Positions 46,930 to 57,406 of a DNA stretch of 64,000 nt are shown piece by piece (the first letter of the stretch is position 1; each line of letters opens with the position of its first letter). Location of the stretch: assembly GCF_014843005.1 (NCBI RefSeq), contig NZ_JACYXM010000001.1, positions 1 to 64,000 of the forward strand, in the 5' to 3' direction. The translations under genes and the position numbers were made by a program. This stretch comes from Rhodanobacter sp. DHG33. Lineage in GTDB: Bacteria; Pseudomonadota; Gammaproteobacteria; Xanthomonadales; Rhodanobacteraceae. The notes beneath the pieces were generated by a model. It had not been told where the DNA came from. It worked only from the letters and a program-made list of their open reading frames with translations, and did no database searches.

Positions 46930-47895
46930 ATGTCACCCCTGAGGAATGAATGCTGGGCGATCACCGATGCCGCTGCGGGCAACCAGCGGCAGGCACTGGC
47001 GCTGGCCGAGCTGATGGGCATGCCGGTGCGCCATCTGGAGCTGGAACCACGCGCGCCCTGGTCCTGGCTGGCGCCGCGCTTCGCAGGGGGTGACGCGTTC
47101 GCGCTGCCGGCGGACCGGCGCGCGCAGTTCGCGCCGCCATGGCCCCGCCTCGCCATCGGCTGCGGGCGCTCCGCGGCATTGTTCACGCGCATGCTGCGGC
47201 GGCTCTCGCAAGGGCGGTGCTACACCGTGCAGATCCTCGATCCGCGCATCGATCCGGCGCATTGGGACACGGTGATCGCGCCGCAACACGATCAACTGAG
47301 CGGCCCGAACGTGCTCGTGCCGCTGGGCTCGCTGAACCCGGTGGACGAGGGCTGGCTGACCGACGGCCGCGACGCCTGCCCCGGTTTCGAGGAGTTGCCG
47401 CAACCGCGTGTGGGGGTGCTGTTGGGAGGGTCGCGCAAGCAGCTCGAGCTGGGCGCTGGCTACGCGCGCGAACTCGCCACCCGCCTGCTCAAGCGCCGCG
47501 AATACGAAGGCGGCAGCCTGCTGGTGCTGGCCTCGCGGCGCACCTCGCCGGAGGGGCTCGCCATCTTCCGCGACATGCTGGCCGGCGTGCCGGGACTGGT
47601 GTGGGCCGGTCCCGACGACGGCCGCAATCCGTACCCTGGCGTGCTGGGCTGGGCCGACCGGCTGGTGGTGACCCCCGATTCGGTGAACATGCTCAGCGAA
47701 GCCTGCGCGGTGGGCTGCGCGGTGCACACCCACGTCACCGCGCCACTGCCGGACAAGCTCGCGCGCTTCCATCGTGCCCTGCGCGAACGCGGGTTGCTGC
47801 ACGATATCGATGCTGTCGCCGGCACGTACCAGCCGCCCTTGCGCGAAACCGCGGCCATAGCGGCGCAGTTGCGCGAGCGCATGTCTGCAGGGTGA
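46930..47895 (+). CDS. ELM1/GtrOC1-like protein (mitochondrial fission ELM1 family)
   Basis: A 321-residue protein of the ELM1 family, named after a plant mitochondrial fission protein but in bacteria linked to lipopolysaccharide genes. The N-terminus ECWAITDAAAGNQRQALALA is characteristic. IAPQHDQLSGPNVLVPLGSL, VGVLLGGSRKQ and VVTPDSVNMLSEACAVGCAV are further family blocks; the last resembles sugar-nucleotide sites of GT-B enzymes. The adjacent lipopolysaccharide cluster supports a glycan role; enzymatic activity is not established. Confidence 0.88.
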   Translation: MSPLRNECWAITDAAAGNQRQALALAELMGMPVRHLELEPRAPWSWLAPRFAGGDAFALPADRRAQFAPPWPRLAIGCGRSAALFTRMLRRLSQGRCYTVQILDPRIDPAHWDTVIAPQHDQLSGPNVLVPLGSLNPVDEGWLTDGRDACPGFEELPQPRVGVLLGGSRKQLELGAGYARELATRLLKRREYEGGSLLVLASRRTSPEGLAIFRDMLAGVPGLVWAGPDDGRNPYPGVLGWADRLVVTPDSVNMLSEACAVGCAVHTHVTAPLPDKLARFHRALRERGLLHDIDAVAGTYQPPLRETAAIAAQLRERMSAG

Positions 47896-47960
47896 GGGGT
47901 TGCGGCCTGCCCGGGATCGCCGGCCCTCTTCAATCTACGGCGGAGGAGCGCCGCACCACG

Positions 47961-47998
47961 GCAAGCGACAAGGCGATTCGGCCACCTGCCGGTGCTGC
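47961..47998 (+). repeat. Dispersed repeat, copy 3 (short fragment)
   Basis: GCAAGCGACAAGGCGATTCG and the following GCCACCTGCCGGTG align with GCAAGGAACAAAGCAGTTTC and GGTCGCCTGCCGGCG of copy 1 at 11710. Only about 35 bp of similarity remain and the palindrome is absent. It lies in the 261-bp gap between the ELM1-family gene and glnE, which holds no gene. Confidence 0.4.
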
Positions 47999-48156
47999 CT
48001 GCGTGATAGACGCGCATCCACACAACGCCAATTTGAAAACCGGAGGCCATACTCCTGCCCGAGCGGTAGGTGAGTGCTCCTGCTGAGCCTCGCTCTTCCA
48101 TGGGTCTTTGTGCAGACGGCCCCGCTGCGTGTCGCGTGGGAATGTCGAACCAGCAC

Positions 48157-50997
48157 TCAGGCGAACGCGAATCCCAACGCAGCGACAACCGCGTTCACGC
48201 CATCGCACAGCTGCTCCAGCTCCGCATCGCGCGGCGCGATGCGCGAGCGCGCATCCAGCGTGCAGGCCAATGCGCGCCGCAAAAACGTGGCGTGCGCATG
48301 CGCCAGTGCGGATGATTGCACCGCGTCGAGCAGACCTGCGTCGCGGCAAGCAAGGAGCAGGGATGCGTTCGAGGTGACGCCGAGCAGGGCGGGATGCCGC
48401 GCTGCATGCGCCAGCACCAGCCCCTGCAGCGCGAATTCGATGTCGAGCAAGGCGCCGCGGCCCTGCTTGAGGTCGAGCAGGGCCGCATCGGAGCGGTCGC
48501 GCTCGGCGCGCCAGCGGCGGCGCATCTCGCTCACCTCGGCCAACACCCGCGAAGGGTCGCGCGGCGCAGCGAGCACATCGCGGCGTACCGCGCCCAGGGC
48601 CGCGCCCAAGGCGGCATCGCCAGCCACCGGACGGGCGCGCAACAGCGCCTGATGTTCCCAGGTCCACGCGCGGCTCTGCTGATAGGCGATGAAGGCGTCC
48701 AGGCTGCTCACCAGCAGACCTTTCGAACCGTCGGGACGCAATCGCGTGTCCACCTCGTACAGATTGCCGGCGCGAGTGGAGACGGTGAGCCAATTCATCA
48801 CGCGCTGCGCTAGGCGCTGATACCAGCGGGCGCCTTCGAGCGGGCGCGCGCCGTCGCTCATCGCCTGGGCGCGCCGTCCGTCGTACACGAAGACCAGGTC
48901 GAGATCGGAAGCAAAGCCCAGCTCTTCGCCACCGAGGCTGCCGTAGCCCAGCACCGCGAAACCGGAACCCTCCCCGGGCAGGCGGCCATGCTGGGCGACC
49001 AGCTCGCGCTCGGCCAGCGCGGTGACCGCGCCCACCACCGACTCGGCCAGTGCGGCGAGGCGCCGCGCCGTGGCCGCAGCATCGGCGCGGCCATCGTTGA
49101 AGGCCAGGCCGAGGCGGAACGCGGTGGACGACTGGAACTCGTTGATGCGCTCCAGCTCCGCCTCCGCCTCGCGCTCCTCCAGCGTGGCTAGCACGCGGGT
49201 GATCTCGGCCGCGATGTCCACGCGCTTCAGCGGCAACTGGTCGATACGCGGGTCGAGCACATCGTCCAGCAGCAGCGGCTGGGCGATCACCTGCTCGGCA
49301 AGCAGGGTGCTTCCGGCGAAAAGCGTGGCGAGCCGCTTGCGCGCCGCGGGCTGTTCCTCCAGCAGCGCGAGATAGGACGAGCGCCGCGCCACCGCCTGCG
49401 TGAGCCGGCACAGGCGTAGCAGGCAAGGCACCGGTGCGGCGCCGGTACGCGCGGCGGCGATGAGTTGCGGCATCAGATGATCGAGCCGCTCGCGCGAACG
49501 CGCCGACATCGCACGCACCGCGCCGCCCTGCGGCAGCTTCGCCAGCGCATCGGCCACTTCCACGCCAGGCACAAAACCGCTGGCCTCCATCATGCCGGCG
49601 TCCAGCGTGCCGGCGCAGGCGGCCTGCCACAGGGCGGCGTCCGCCGCGGGCGCCTGCGTGCCGCGACCACCCTGCGGCATCAGCACGGCGGCGAATTCGT
49701 TGGCGACGATCTCGCGGTGCTTCGCCAGTTCCTCCGCCAGCAGCTCCCATGCCGGCCATCCCAGCCCGAACGCGATGCGCTCGCGGCTCAACGCGTCGCC
49801 GGGGACGTCGTGGGTCTGCGCGTCGCGCAGCATCTGCACGCGATTCTCCAGCCTGCGCAGGAACACATAAGCCTCACGCAACACCTTGGCGCGCGAGGCG
49901 GGAATGTGGCCGCGCGCCTCGCAGGCGGCCAGCGCGGGCAGCAGGCCGCGGACACGCAGGGACGGTTCGCGGCCGCCGCGGATCAGCTGCACCAGCTGCA
50001 CGATGAACTCGATCTCGCGGATACCGCCCGCACCGAGCTTGAGGTTGTCGGAAAGGTCCTTGCGCGCCACCTCGGCGTCGATCAGCGCCTTCATTTCGCG
50101 CAGGCCGGCGAACGCCGTGTAGTCGAGGTATTTGCGATAGATGAAGGGCCGCAGCAGCTCGGACAGCTGCTTGCCGGCGGCGCGGTCGCCAGCCACCGGG
50201 CGCGCCTTGATCCATGCATAACGCTCCCAGTCGCGGCCTTCGCGCTGGTAGTACTGCTCCATGGCCGCGAACGACAGCGCAAGCCGCCCCGCGTTGCCGA
50301 ATGGCCGCAGGCGCAGGTCCACGCGTGCGCAGATGCCGTCCACCGTGGGCTCGTTGAGCAGCCGCACCAGTTGCCGCACCAGCCGCACGAAGTACTCGCC
50401 GTTGTCGAGCGGGCGAGCGCCATCGCTCTGGCCGCCATGCGGATAGGCCAGCACGAGGTCGATGTCGGAGGAGAAATTCAGCTCCGCGCCACCCAGCTTG
50501 CCGAAGCCCACCACCACCAGCCGCTGGCGCTCCCCTTCATGGCTGCGCGGTTGGCCGTAGCGTGCGACCAGCGTACGTTCGCTCCAGCCCAGCGCGGTTT
50601 CCAGCAGCGCCTCGTACAGCACGCTGGTGGCAGAGAGGGTTTCCGGCAGTTCGTCCAGGCCGTTGACGTCGCGGAACACCAGCCGCAGCGCCTCGGCATG
50701 GCGGAAACGGCGCAGCGCGGACAGTGTCGGCGCTTCGTCCTCGGGCAGTTTCAATGCGTCGATGCGTGCCGCCGCATCCGCGTTCGAACGCAGCCGCTCC
50801 AGCCCCGCAGGCGACAGCAGGGCCGGCTGGGCGCGCCAGGTTTCAAAGGCGAAATCGCTGGCCGCCAGGGTGCGCCGGATGCGCTCGGCTACGCCGGCAT
50901 CGTCGTGCAGCGCCACACCGGCGGCGCGGCAGGCGGCGGCTAGCTCGGCATAGCGGTTGTCGACCAGGGCACGCAACGGGGGGGATTCGAGAGGCAT
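48157..50997 (-). CDS. glnE: Bifunctional glutamine synthetase adenylyltransferase/deadenylase
   Basis: A 946-residue regulator that adds and removes AMP on glutamine synthetase in response to nitrogen signals. Two nucleotidyltransferase domains are visible: the first with VVVGFGKLGGAELNFSSDID then LVLAYPHGG, the second with FAVLGYGSLGGEELGFASDL then DLVFVYDG. GGIREIEFIVQL is the conserved linker. The length equals that of the E. coli enzyme. ATG 50997 (MPLESPPLRALV) is chosen; an in-frame start at 51024 adds nine residues. Its partner GlnB is not in the window. Confidence 0.96.
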   Translation of the reverse strand: MPLESPPLRALVDNRYAELAAACRAAGVALHDDAGVAERIRRTLAASDFAFETWRAQPALLSPAGLERLRSNADAAARIDALKLPEDEAPTLSALRRFRHAEALRLVFRDVNGLDELPETLSATSVLYEALLETALGWSERTLVARYGQPRSHEGERQRLVVVGFGKLGGAELNFSSDIDLVLAYPHGGQSDGARPLDNGEYFVRLVRQLVRLLNEPTVDGICARVDLRLRPFGNAGRLALSFAAMEQYYQREGRDWERYAWIKARPVAGDRAAGKQLSELLRPFIYRKYLDYTAFAGLREMKALIDAEVARKDLSDNLKLGAGGIREIEFIVQLVQLIRGGREPSLRVRGLLPALAACEARGHIPASRAKVLREAYVFLRRLENRVQMLRDAQTHDVPGDALSRERIAFGLGWPAWELLAEELAKHREIVANEFAAVLMPQGGRGTQAPAADAALWQAACAGTLDAGMMEASGFVPGVEVADALAKLPQGGAVRAMSARSRERLDHLMPQLIAAARTGAAPVPCLLRLCRLTQAVARRSSYLALLEEQPAARKRLATLFAGSTLLAEQVIAQPLLLDDVLDPRIDQLPLKRVDIAAEITRVLATLEEREAEAELERINEFQSSTAFRLGLAFNDGRADAAATARRLAALAESVVGAVTALAERELVAQHGRLPGEGSGFAVLGYGSLGGEELGFASDLDLVFVYDGRRAQAMSDGARPLEGARWYQRLAQRVMNWLTVSTRAGNLYEVDTRLRPDGSKGLLVSSLDAFIAYQQSRAWTWEHQALLRARPVAGDAALGAALGAVRRDVLAAPRDPSRVLAEVSEMRRRWRAERDRSDAALLDLKQGRGALLDIEFALQGLVLAHAARHPALLGVTSNASLLLACRDAGLLDAVQSSALAHAHATFLRRALACTLDARSRIAPRDAELEQLCDGVNAVVAALGFAFA

Positions 50998-51148
50998 TCC
51001 TGAATTGTGCCGTACCCACGCCACGCGTGCCGGTGCACCGCTGCCCGCATCGACACGTTGTCGAAAGTATCCCAGGCAACACTCGATTCATGTCACCCTG
51101 ATTACTTTGGTGCTCCGATTCCATGACAACCGAACCCCCGGTTTCGCC

Positions 51149-53053
51149 ATGACCCCACCTGCCCTGCCCGATCTACGCCGCACGATGTCGCGCATTGCCA
51201 TGCTTTTGGTGGTGTCATGTGTATTCGTGCTGCTCGCCGGGTTGCTCGACGGCGGCCAGGGCGTGCTGCCGCTGCGCATGCTGGACCAGCCGCGCTTCCT
51301 CATCGCCAATGCCCTGCCTGGCCTACTGTTCGCCTGCCTGCTGCTGGCGATGACACGCCGGCTGCTGCTGTCGTTCGGCCTGGCATACCTGCTGCTGGCG
51401 CTGGTTTACGGCATCAACGCGCTGAAGGTGGCGAACCTCGGCACGCCGCTGCTGCCGGCGGATTTCCGCATGGTGGGCCAATTGCGCAAGGGCGGCACGC
51501 ACTTGCTGGCCGGTTACCTGCCGCACAGCCCCTGGCCTTACCTGGCGCTGATCGCGGGCGTGCTGGTGCTGGTGGCGGCGTGGCGCCTCGAACCGCCGCT
51601 GTTCGCGCGCCGCACCGGCGGAAAGCGCCTCGTGGCCGGCGGTGTGCTGGCCCTGTTGCTGGGTAGCGTGTTCGCCGGCTGGAGTGGCTGGGCCAAGGTC
51701 TACAACGGCCACGTGCTGTGGATGGAACCGTGGTCGGCTGCGTCCACCCGCGTGCATGCCGGTCTCATCAGCGAGCTGGTGATGTTCGACCTGCAATACA
51801 GCCTGCACAAGCCCAAGCCCGATCGCGCCGTGGCCGAGCAGTTGATCGACCGGTCCGTCGATTCGCTGCGCAAGCGCGTCGACACGCCGAACGCCGCCGC
51901 ACTGCCCGACATCGTGGTGATCCAGAGCGAATCGTTCTTCGATCCCACCATCACCAACGGCTACGCGCACACCGACCTCACGCCCAACCTGCATCGCCTT
52001 GCCGCGCACGGCACAAGTGGCGGGCTGTATGTGCCCACTTTCGGCGGCGGCACCATCCGCACCGAATTCGAGATGCTCACCGGGTTGTCGCTGCGCTACT
52101 TCGACAACCTGCAGTTCCCTTACCTCCAGATGGGCCGCAAGCAGGTGCCCAGCCTCGTCCACGTGCTCGACGAGCACGGCTACGAAACGGTGGCGGTGCA
52201 CGGCAACGATCCCACGTTCTGGAACCGCAACACCGCGTTCAAGTCCCTGGGTTTCCAGCGCTTCGTGTCGCAGGCGGATTTCCCGCACGACGCGCCGAAC
52301 GACGGCAAATACATGGCCGACAGCGCGATGACCGACGAGATCTTGAGCCAGCTCAAGGACAGCGGGCCGCCGCAATTCATCTTCGCCATCAGCATCGAGG
52401 CGCACGGTCCCTACGACGTGGAGCCGAAGGACACCGCCGCGCGCGACGCCATCGCCGTGCCGGCCGGCATCGTGGGCAAGGACAAGACCGAGCTGCAGAA
52501 TTACATCTACCACATGCAGCATGCCGACCAGCAGCTGGGCCGCCTTGCCGACATACTCGCCAAGCGCCAGCGCCCCACCCTGCTGCTGTTCTACGGCGAC
52601 CACCTGCCCGCGCTCACCGACGTCTACCGCACCAACGGCTTCGTCAATGGCGGCGACATGCTTGCGCAACCCGGTACGTGGCTGCTGGTCGATCCGCGCA
52701 GCACCGCACAGCCCGTGCACGAGGACACCGCCGCATGGCTGATGCCCGGCCAACTGCTCGACGCTGCCGGCATCCACGACGATGCCTACTACGCACTCAC
52801 CCAGCAAATCGGCCCCCAACTCGTCACGCTCACGCGTGCCCCCGGCGCCCCGCTGCCGGACGTGGACGACGCCACCCGCCAGCTCGACCAATCCATGGCC
52901 AGCGTCGAACAGCTGCGCATGAACCACAAACTGCAGCCGCTGCTGGCGAAAGTGGGCGGGAAGGCGCCCACGCCACCTCCCGCCACGACAGCCAGTTCGG
53001 CGCCAGTGATGGCGGCACCTGCAGCCGGTAGCCAGGCTCAGGCCGTGCGTTGA
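51149..53053 (+). CDS. LTA synthase/phosphoglycerol transferase family sulfatase-fold protein
   Basis: A 634-residue inner-membrane enzyme: about five N-terminal helices (to residue 180) followed by a periplasmic alkaline-phosphatase-fold domain. Metal-binding acidic residues are in DIVVIQSESFFDP, the nucleophile Thr302 in FGGGTIRTEFEMLTG, and further ligands in LLLFYGDHLPAL. This matches LtaS and OpgB-type phosphoglycerol or phosphoethanolamine transferases. The C-terminal 60 residues are Pro/Ala-rich and disordered. Start 51149 is preferred; ATG 51185 is possible. In gram-negative bacteria it may decorate periplasmic glucans. Confidence 0.9.
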   Translation: MTPPALPDLRRTMSRIAMLLVVSCVFVLLAGLLDGGQGVLPLRMLDQPRFLIANALPGLLFACLLLAMTRRLLLSFGLAYLLLALVYGINALKVANLGTPLLPADFRMVGQLRKGGTHLLAGYLPHSPWPYLALIAGVLVLVAAWRLEPPLFARRTGGKRLVAGGVLALLLGSVFAGWSGWAKVYNGHVLWMEPWSAASTRVHAGLISELVMFDLQYSLHKPKPDRAVAEQLIDRSVDSLRKRVDTPNAAALPDIVVIQSESFFDPTITNGYAHTDLTPNLHRLAAHGTSGGLYVPTFGGGTIRTEFEMLTGLSLRYFDNLQFPYLQMGRKQVPSLVHVLDEHGYETVAVHGNDPTFWNRNTAFKSLGFQRFVSQADFPHDAPNDGKYMADSAMTDEILSQLKDSGPPQFIFAISIEAHGPYDVEPKDTAARDAIAVPAGIVGKDKTELQNYIYHMQHADQQLGRLADILAKRQRPTLLLFYGDHLPALTDVYRTNGFVNGGDMLAQPGTWLLVDPRSTAQPVHEDTAAWLMPGQLLDAAGIHDDAYYALTQQIGPQLVTLTRAPGAPLPDVDDATRQLDQSMASVEQLRMNHKLQPLLAKVGGKAPTPPPATTASSAPVMAAPAAGSQAQAVR

Positions 53054-53390
53054 ATCTCTGCCCGGACTGCCTGGCGCCGTCGTTCAACCGCGAGGTTCGC
53101 GCCAGCCGACGAGACAGAGAAAGGAGGAGTACTGCGGGGCCCAGACCCTATCGTCATTCGCGCTGCCGCTTCGTTTTTAGGATTTCTCCTATTCCCGCCA
53201 TCGACCTGGGTCGATTAGCTTGGATCACGCCCCACGAAGTGCGCACCGCACCCTTCCCCAGGGATGCGCGATCCATCCAACACGCGGTTGAAGTCGGTCC
53301 TGCAATGCCTCTGTCGCAGAAGCAGCTTCGTCGACAGCACGCATTCCCCGGCTTGTCCCCGTGCCAAGAAGCAGAACCAGAAGTAACGAG
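53054..53390. other. Intergenic region before the GTPase gene
   Basis: About 340 bp without a credible gene. AAAGGAGGAG at 53119-53128 is a strong Shine-Dalgarno-like sequence, yet no long frame follows it. TTTTTAGG near 53174 is A/T-rich. No repeat or hairpin of note was seen. Confidence 0.5.
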
Positions 53391-54026
53391 ATGCAGCAGG
53401 CTGCGATGGGTAAAGCAGGAAGCCCGACAGGCCTCCGCATCGGCGCCGGCCTCGTCCAACCGCAGGCGAGGCGCGCACTCCCGGACTCCAACGCCGACAT
53501 AGACAGCTTCAAGAACAAGCTGGTGTTCGTCGGCAACGTGGAATCCGGCAAGACCACCGCCATCGAATCCGTTTCCGACGTCGCTCCGATGAGCACACGG
53601 ATGCCTGTCGCCATCGGCCACACCTCGGCGAAGTTCACGCTCGACTACACCACGGCCAGGCTGGACGACGGCGACTGGCTGCATATTTATGGCGTACCCG
53701 GGCAGAGGCACCTGGACTTCATGTGGCCGATGGTCTGCGACGGCGCCACCGGCATTCTCGTCCTGGTGAATGCCTGCGACCCGGAACGGCTCGCCTACAC
53801 CACCTCGATGCTCGAGGAATTTTCACGCCTGGCGCCGGACGCAAGCTTCACCGTGGGCGTCACGCGCAGCGATCTCGCCTCCGAATTCAGGCTGGACGAG
53901 TTCCGCCATGCGCTAGCCGCGAAAGGGTTCCGCCTGCCCGTGGTGAAGGTCGACACCCGCGAACCGGCGCAAGTCCGCTTTCTCATCAAGATACTTCTGT
54001 CGGGCCGCTCTGCCGGCAAACGATGA
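53391..54026 (+). CDS. MglA-like small GTPase (Ras superfamily)
   Basis: A 211-residue GTP-binding protein of the bacterial MglA/Arf-like type. After a 40-residue tail, the P-loop is VFVGNVESGKTTA (residues 46-58), switch II is YGVPGQRHLDFMW, and the base-recognition loop reads GVTRSDL, a variant of (N/T)KxD. TGILVLVNACDPE is the usual strand before it. The start is uncertain among ATGs at 53361, 53391 and 53406. Relatives usually sit beside a roadblock/LC7 protein; none is visible here. A role in polarity, motility or signalling is inferred from family only. Confidence 0.85.
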   Translation: MQQAAMGKAGSPTGLRIGAGLVQPQARRALPDSNADIDSFKNKLVFVGNVESGKTTAIESVSDVAPMSTRMPVAIGHTSAKFTLDYTTARLDDGDWLHIYGVPGQRHLDFMWPMVCDGATGILVLVNACDPERLAYTTSMLEEFSRLAPDASFTVGVTRSDLASEFRLDEFRHALAAKGFRLPVVKVDTREPAQVRFLIKILLSGRSAGKR

Positions 54027-54151
54027 ACGAACGCCCGACCCGGCGAAAATCCGACCGCATCGATTCAGGCGCCAGCCAGCGCATGGTTTCTAGCTTGGCT
54101 TCCGCCGCGCCGCGATACGCGCGCAGCATTCCCACCTTGGAGGTTTGGCCG

Positions 54152-54565
54152 ATGAAAAAGACGATCCTGTTCGCTGCCCTGGTTGCTTCGACGGGCCTGG
54201 TGGCCCTCCCCGTTTTCGCACAAAGCGCTAGCGTCGGCGCGGCAGCCAAGACATCGGCCGGGCTCAACACCGGCTCGCTTACCAATAGCGCCATGCAGAC
54301 TGCCGGCCAGGCCACCGGTGCCGCTGGCGACACCTTGCACTCGACTGGCGATGCAGCCCACAAGACCGCCCACAAGGCGAAGCATGCCGGCAAGAAGGCC
54401 CTGAACAAGACCGAATCCACCGCTAGCAATGCAGCCGGTGCTGCCACCGGTGCAGCGAATGGTTCGGCCGGCGTGGACGCCGGCACCAAGGTCGACGCGG
54501 GTGCTGCGGGCGCCAGTGTCGGCGTGAAGGCCGACGCGAAGGTCGGCGGCGCCGCGGGTCACTGA
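54152..54565 (+). CDS. Small exported Ala/Gly/Lys-rich protein
   Basis: A 137-residue protein with a clear signal peptide (MKKTILFAALVASTGLVALP, cleavage near VFA-QS). The mature part is low-complexity: Ala/Gly/Ser/Thr repeats, a basic AAHKTAHKAKHAGKKALNK segment in the middle, and an Ala/Gly/Val C-terminus. The ATG at 54152 has TTGGAGG 9 nt upstream, and a terminator follows. No family is recognised. The composition recalls histone-like or cell-surface polycation proteins, but that is only resemblance. Confidence 0.8.
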   Translation: MKKTILFAALVASTGLVALPVFAQSASVGAAAKTSAGLNTGSLTNSAMQTAGQATGAAGDTLHSTGDAAHKTAHKAKHAGKKALNKTESTASNAAGAATGAANGSAGVDAGTKVDAGAAGASVGVKADAKVGGAAGH

Positions 54566-54590
54566 TCCCGAGCTACCCTGCAAGCTCGAC

Positions 54591-54625
54591 GGCCCCGGGA
54601 GGCAACTCCCGGGGCCGTTCGATTT
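54591..54625 (+). terminator. Hairpin after the small exported protein
   Basis: A perfect 10-bp stem GGCCCCGGGA (54591-54600) and TCCCGGGGCC (54607-54616), 6-nt loop GGCAAC, followed by GTTCGATTT. It lies 25 nt past the stop. Confidence 0.7.
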
Positions 54626-54653
54626 CAGCCGCGCCCATGTGACTCGGCCAAAG

Positions 54654-54679
54654 AAAAACCCCGCCGAGGCGGGGTTTTT
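54654..54679. terminator. Bidirectional intrinsic terminator
   Basis: AAAAACCCCGCC (54654-54665) and GGCGGGGTTTTT (54668-54679) pair perfectly, giving T-runs on both strands. It closes groEL (stop at 54742, minus strand) and the plus-strand gene at 54152-54565. Confidence 0.92.
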
Positions 54680-54741
54680 CGTGTGGCACATCCCTCGCCT
54701 CTGCCGCTGCGCGGCGGTGCTCGGGAAACGGCGCGGCCGGA

Positions 54742-56408
<1,667 letters not shown>

Positions 56409-56488
56409 GAAATAAGGAAAGGTGGTTTGTCGTTTCGAAAGCGTTGCCGAAGCGAGCTCCCGGCAACTGGCGAGCGCGATGTACGCGC

Positions 56489-56782
56489 TCAGCCCTCGAT
56501 CACCGCCACGATGTCGTCTTCCTTCAGGAAGACCAGCTCTTCGCCGTCGATCTTGATTTCCTGGCCGGCGTACTTGCCGAACAGCACCACATCGCCTTCC
56601 TTCAGCGACATCGGGCGCACGTTGCCGTCTTCCAGGATGCGGCCGGTACCGGCGGCGATCACCTTGCCGCGGGTGGGCTTCTCGGTGGCGCTGTCGGGGA
56701 TGACGATGCCGCCGGCGGAGACGCGCTCCTCTTCCAGGCGCTTGACGATGACGCGGTCGTGCAGCGGACGCAGTTTGCTCAT
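56489..56782 (-). CDS. groES: Co-chaperonin GroES
   Basis: A 97-residue co-chaperonin capping Gro[21 protein letters not shown], the mobile loop [18 protein letters not shown] and [20 protein letters not shown] are standard. The ATG at 56782 has GGGAG 8 nt upstream. It is first in the groES-groEL operon, with the CIRCE operator 67 nt ahead. Confidence 0.98.
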   Translation of the reverse strand: MSKLRPLHDRVIVKRLEEERVSAGGIVIPDSATEKPTRGKVIAAGTGRILEDGNVRPMSLKEGDVVLFGKYAGQEIKIDGEELVFLKEDDIVAVIEG

Positions 56783-56848
56783 GGGTGGCTCCCAAGCTTT
56801 TGGTGATGAAAAGAGTTGAGGACTGACAGGCCGACCCATGGGCCGCTG

Positions 56849-56890
56849 TTAGCACTCGGCAAAGATGAGTGCCAATTTTGACGATTCAAG
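56849..56890 (-). promoter_or_regulatory. CIRCE operator and candidate heat-shock promoter of groESL
   Basis: TTAGCACTC-N9-GAGTGCCAA (56849-56875) matches the HrcA-bound CIRCE consensus TTAGCACTC-N9-GAGTGCTAA with one change. On the minus strand CTTGAA (56890-56885) just upstream could be a -35 for sigma32 or sigma70; the -10 is unclear. This implies HrcA repression of groESL at normal temperature. Confidence 0.88.
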
Positions 56891-57018
56891 CCCCTCACCT
56901 GCAAGTAGCGGAGGCCCGGGCCGACTGGTTCATGCCTTGAAACAGCGGATGGGGCGGACAGGCTCGGGTTTCAAGAGGCCTCTGCTACCGTGCGCTGTCC
57001 GAGCCGCCGCCTGCCGCC

Positions 57019-57348
57019 ATGACCGTCCCCGAAATCCTGCTTTGCCTGTGCACCTGCCCCGACACCGACAGCGCGCAAAAGCTGGCGGAGGCACTGGTGG
57101 GGGAACGGCTGGCCGCCTGCGTCAACCGCTTGCCGGGCGTGCTGTCCACCTACCGCTGGCAGGGGCAGGTGAACACCGACGGCGAGGAGCTGCTGCTCAT
57201 CAAGACCACGGCCGCCCGCTTCGAAGCCCTCAAGGCGCGGCTGCTGGAACTGCATCCCTACGAGCTGCCCGAGCTGATCGCGCTGCCGATCGAGCGTGGC
57301 CACGCGGCCTATCTGGATTGGCTGCGCAGCGCGACCCAAGACTGCTGA
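57019..57348 (+). CDS. cutA: CutA1 divalent-cation tolerance protein
   Basis: A 109-residue trimeric ferredoxin-like protein linked to copper tolerance in E. coli. ERLAACVNRLPGVLSTYRWQ and LLLIKTTAARFEAL plus the terminal HPYELPELIALPI are family landmarks. The start at 57019 gives MTVPEILLCLCTCPD. It faces groES divergently and precedes an EamA transporter by 58 nt. Molecular function is still debated. Confidence 0.94.
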   Translation: MTVPEILLCLCTCPDTDSAQKLAEALVGERLAACVNRLPGVLSTYRWQGQVNTDGEELLLIKTTAARFEALKARLLELHPYELPELIALPIERGHAAYLDWLRSATQDC

Positions 57349-57406
57349 CAACTCCTGTCAGTGGCACCCGGCAGACTTCGCCCATCTCCCTTACCGCCCA
57401 ACCGAA

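Noticed and set aside
53119..53128. Strong AAAGGAGGAG sequence as the start of an unannotated gene
   Set aside because: Frames after it are interrupted quickly and none has protein-like composition.
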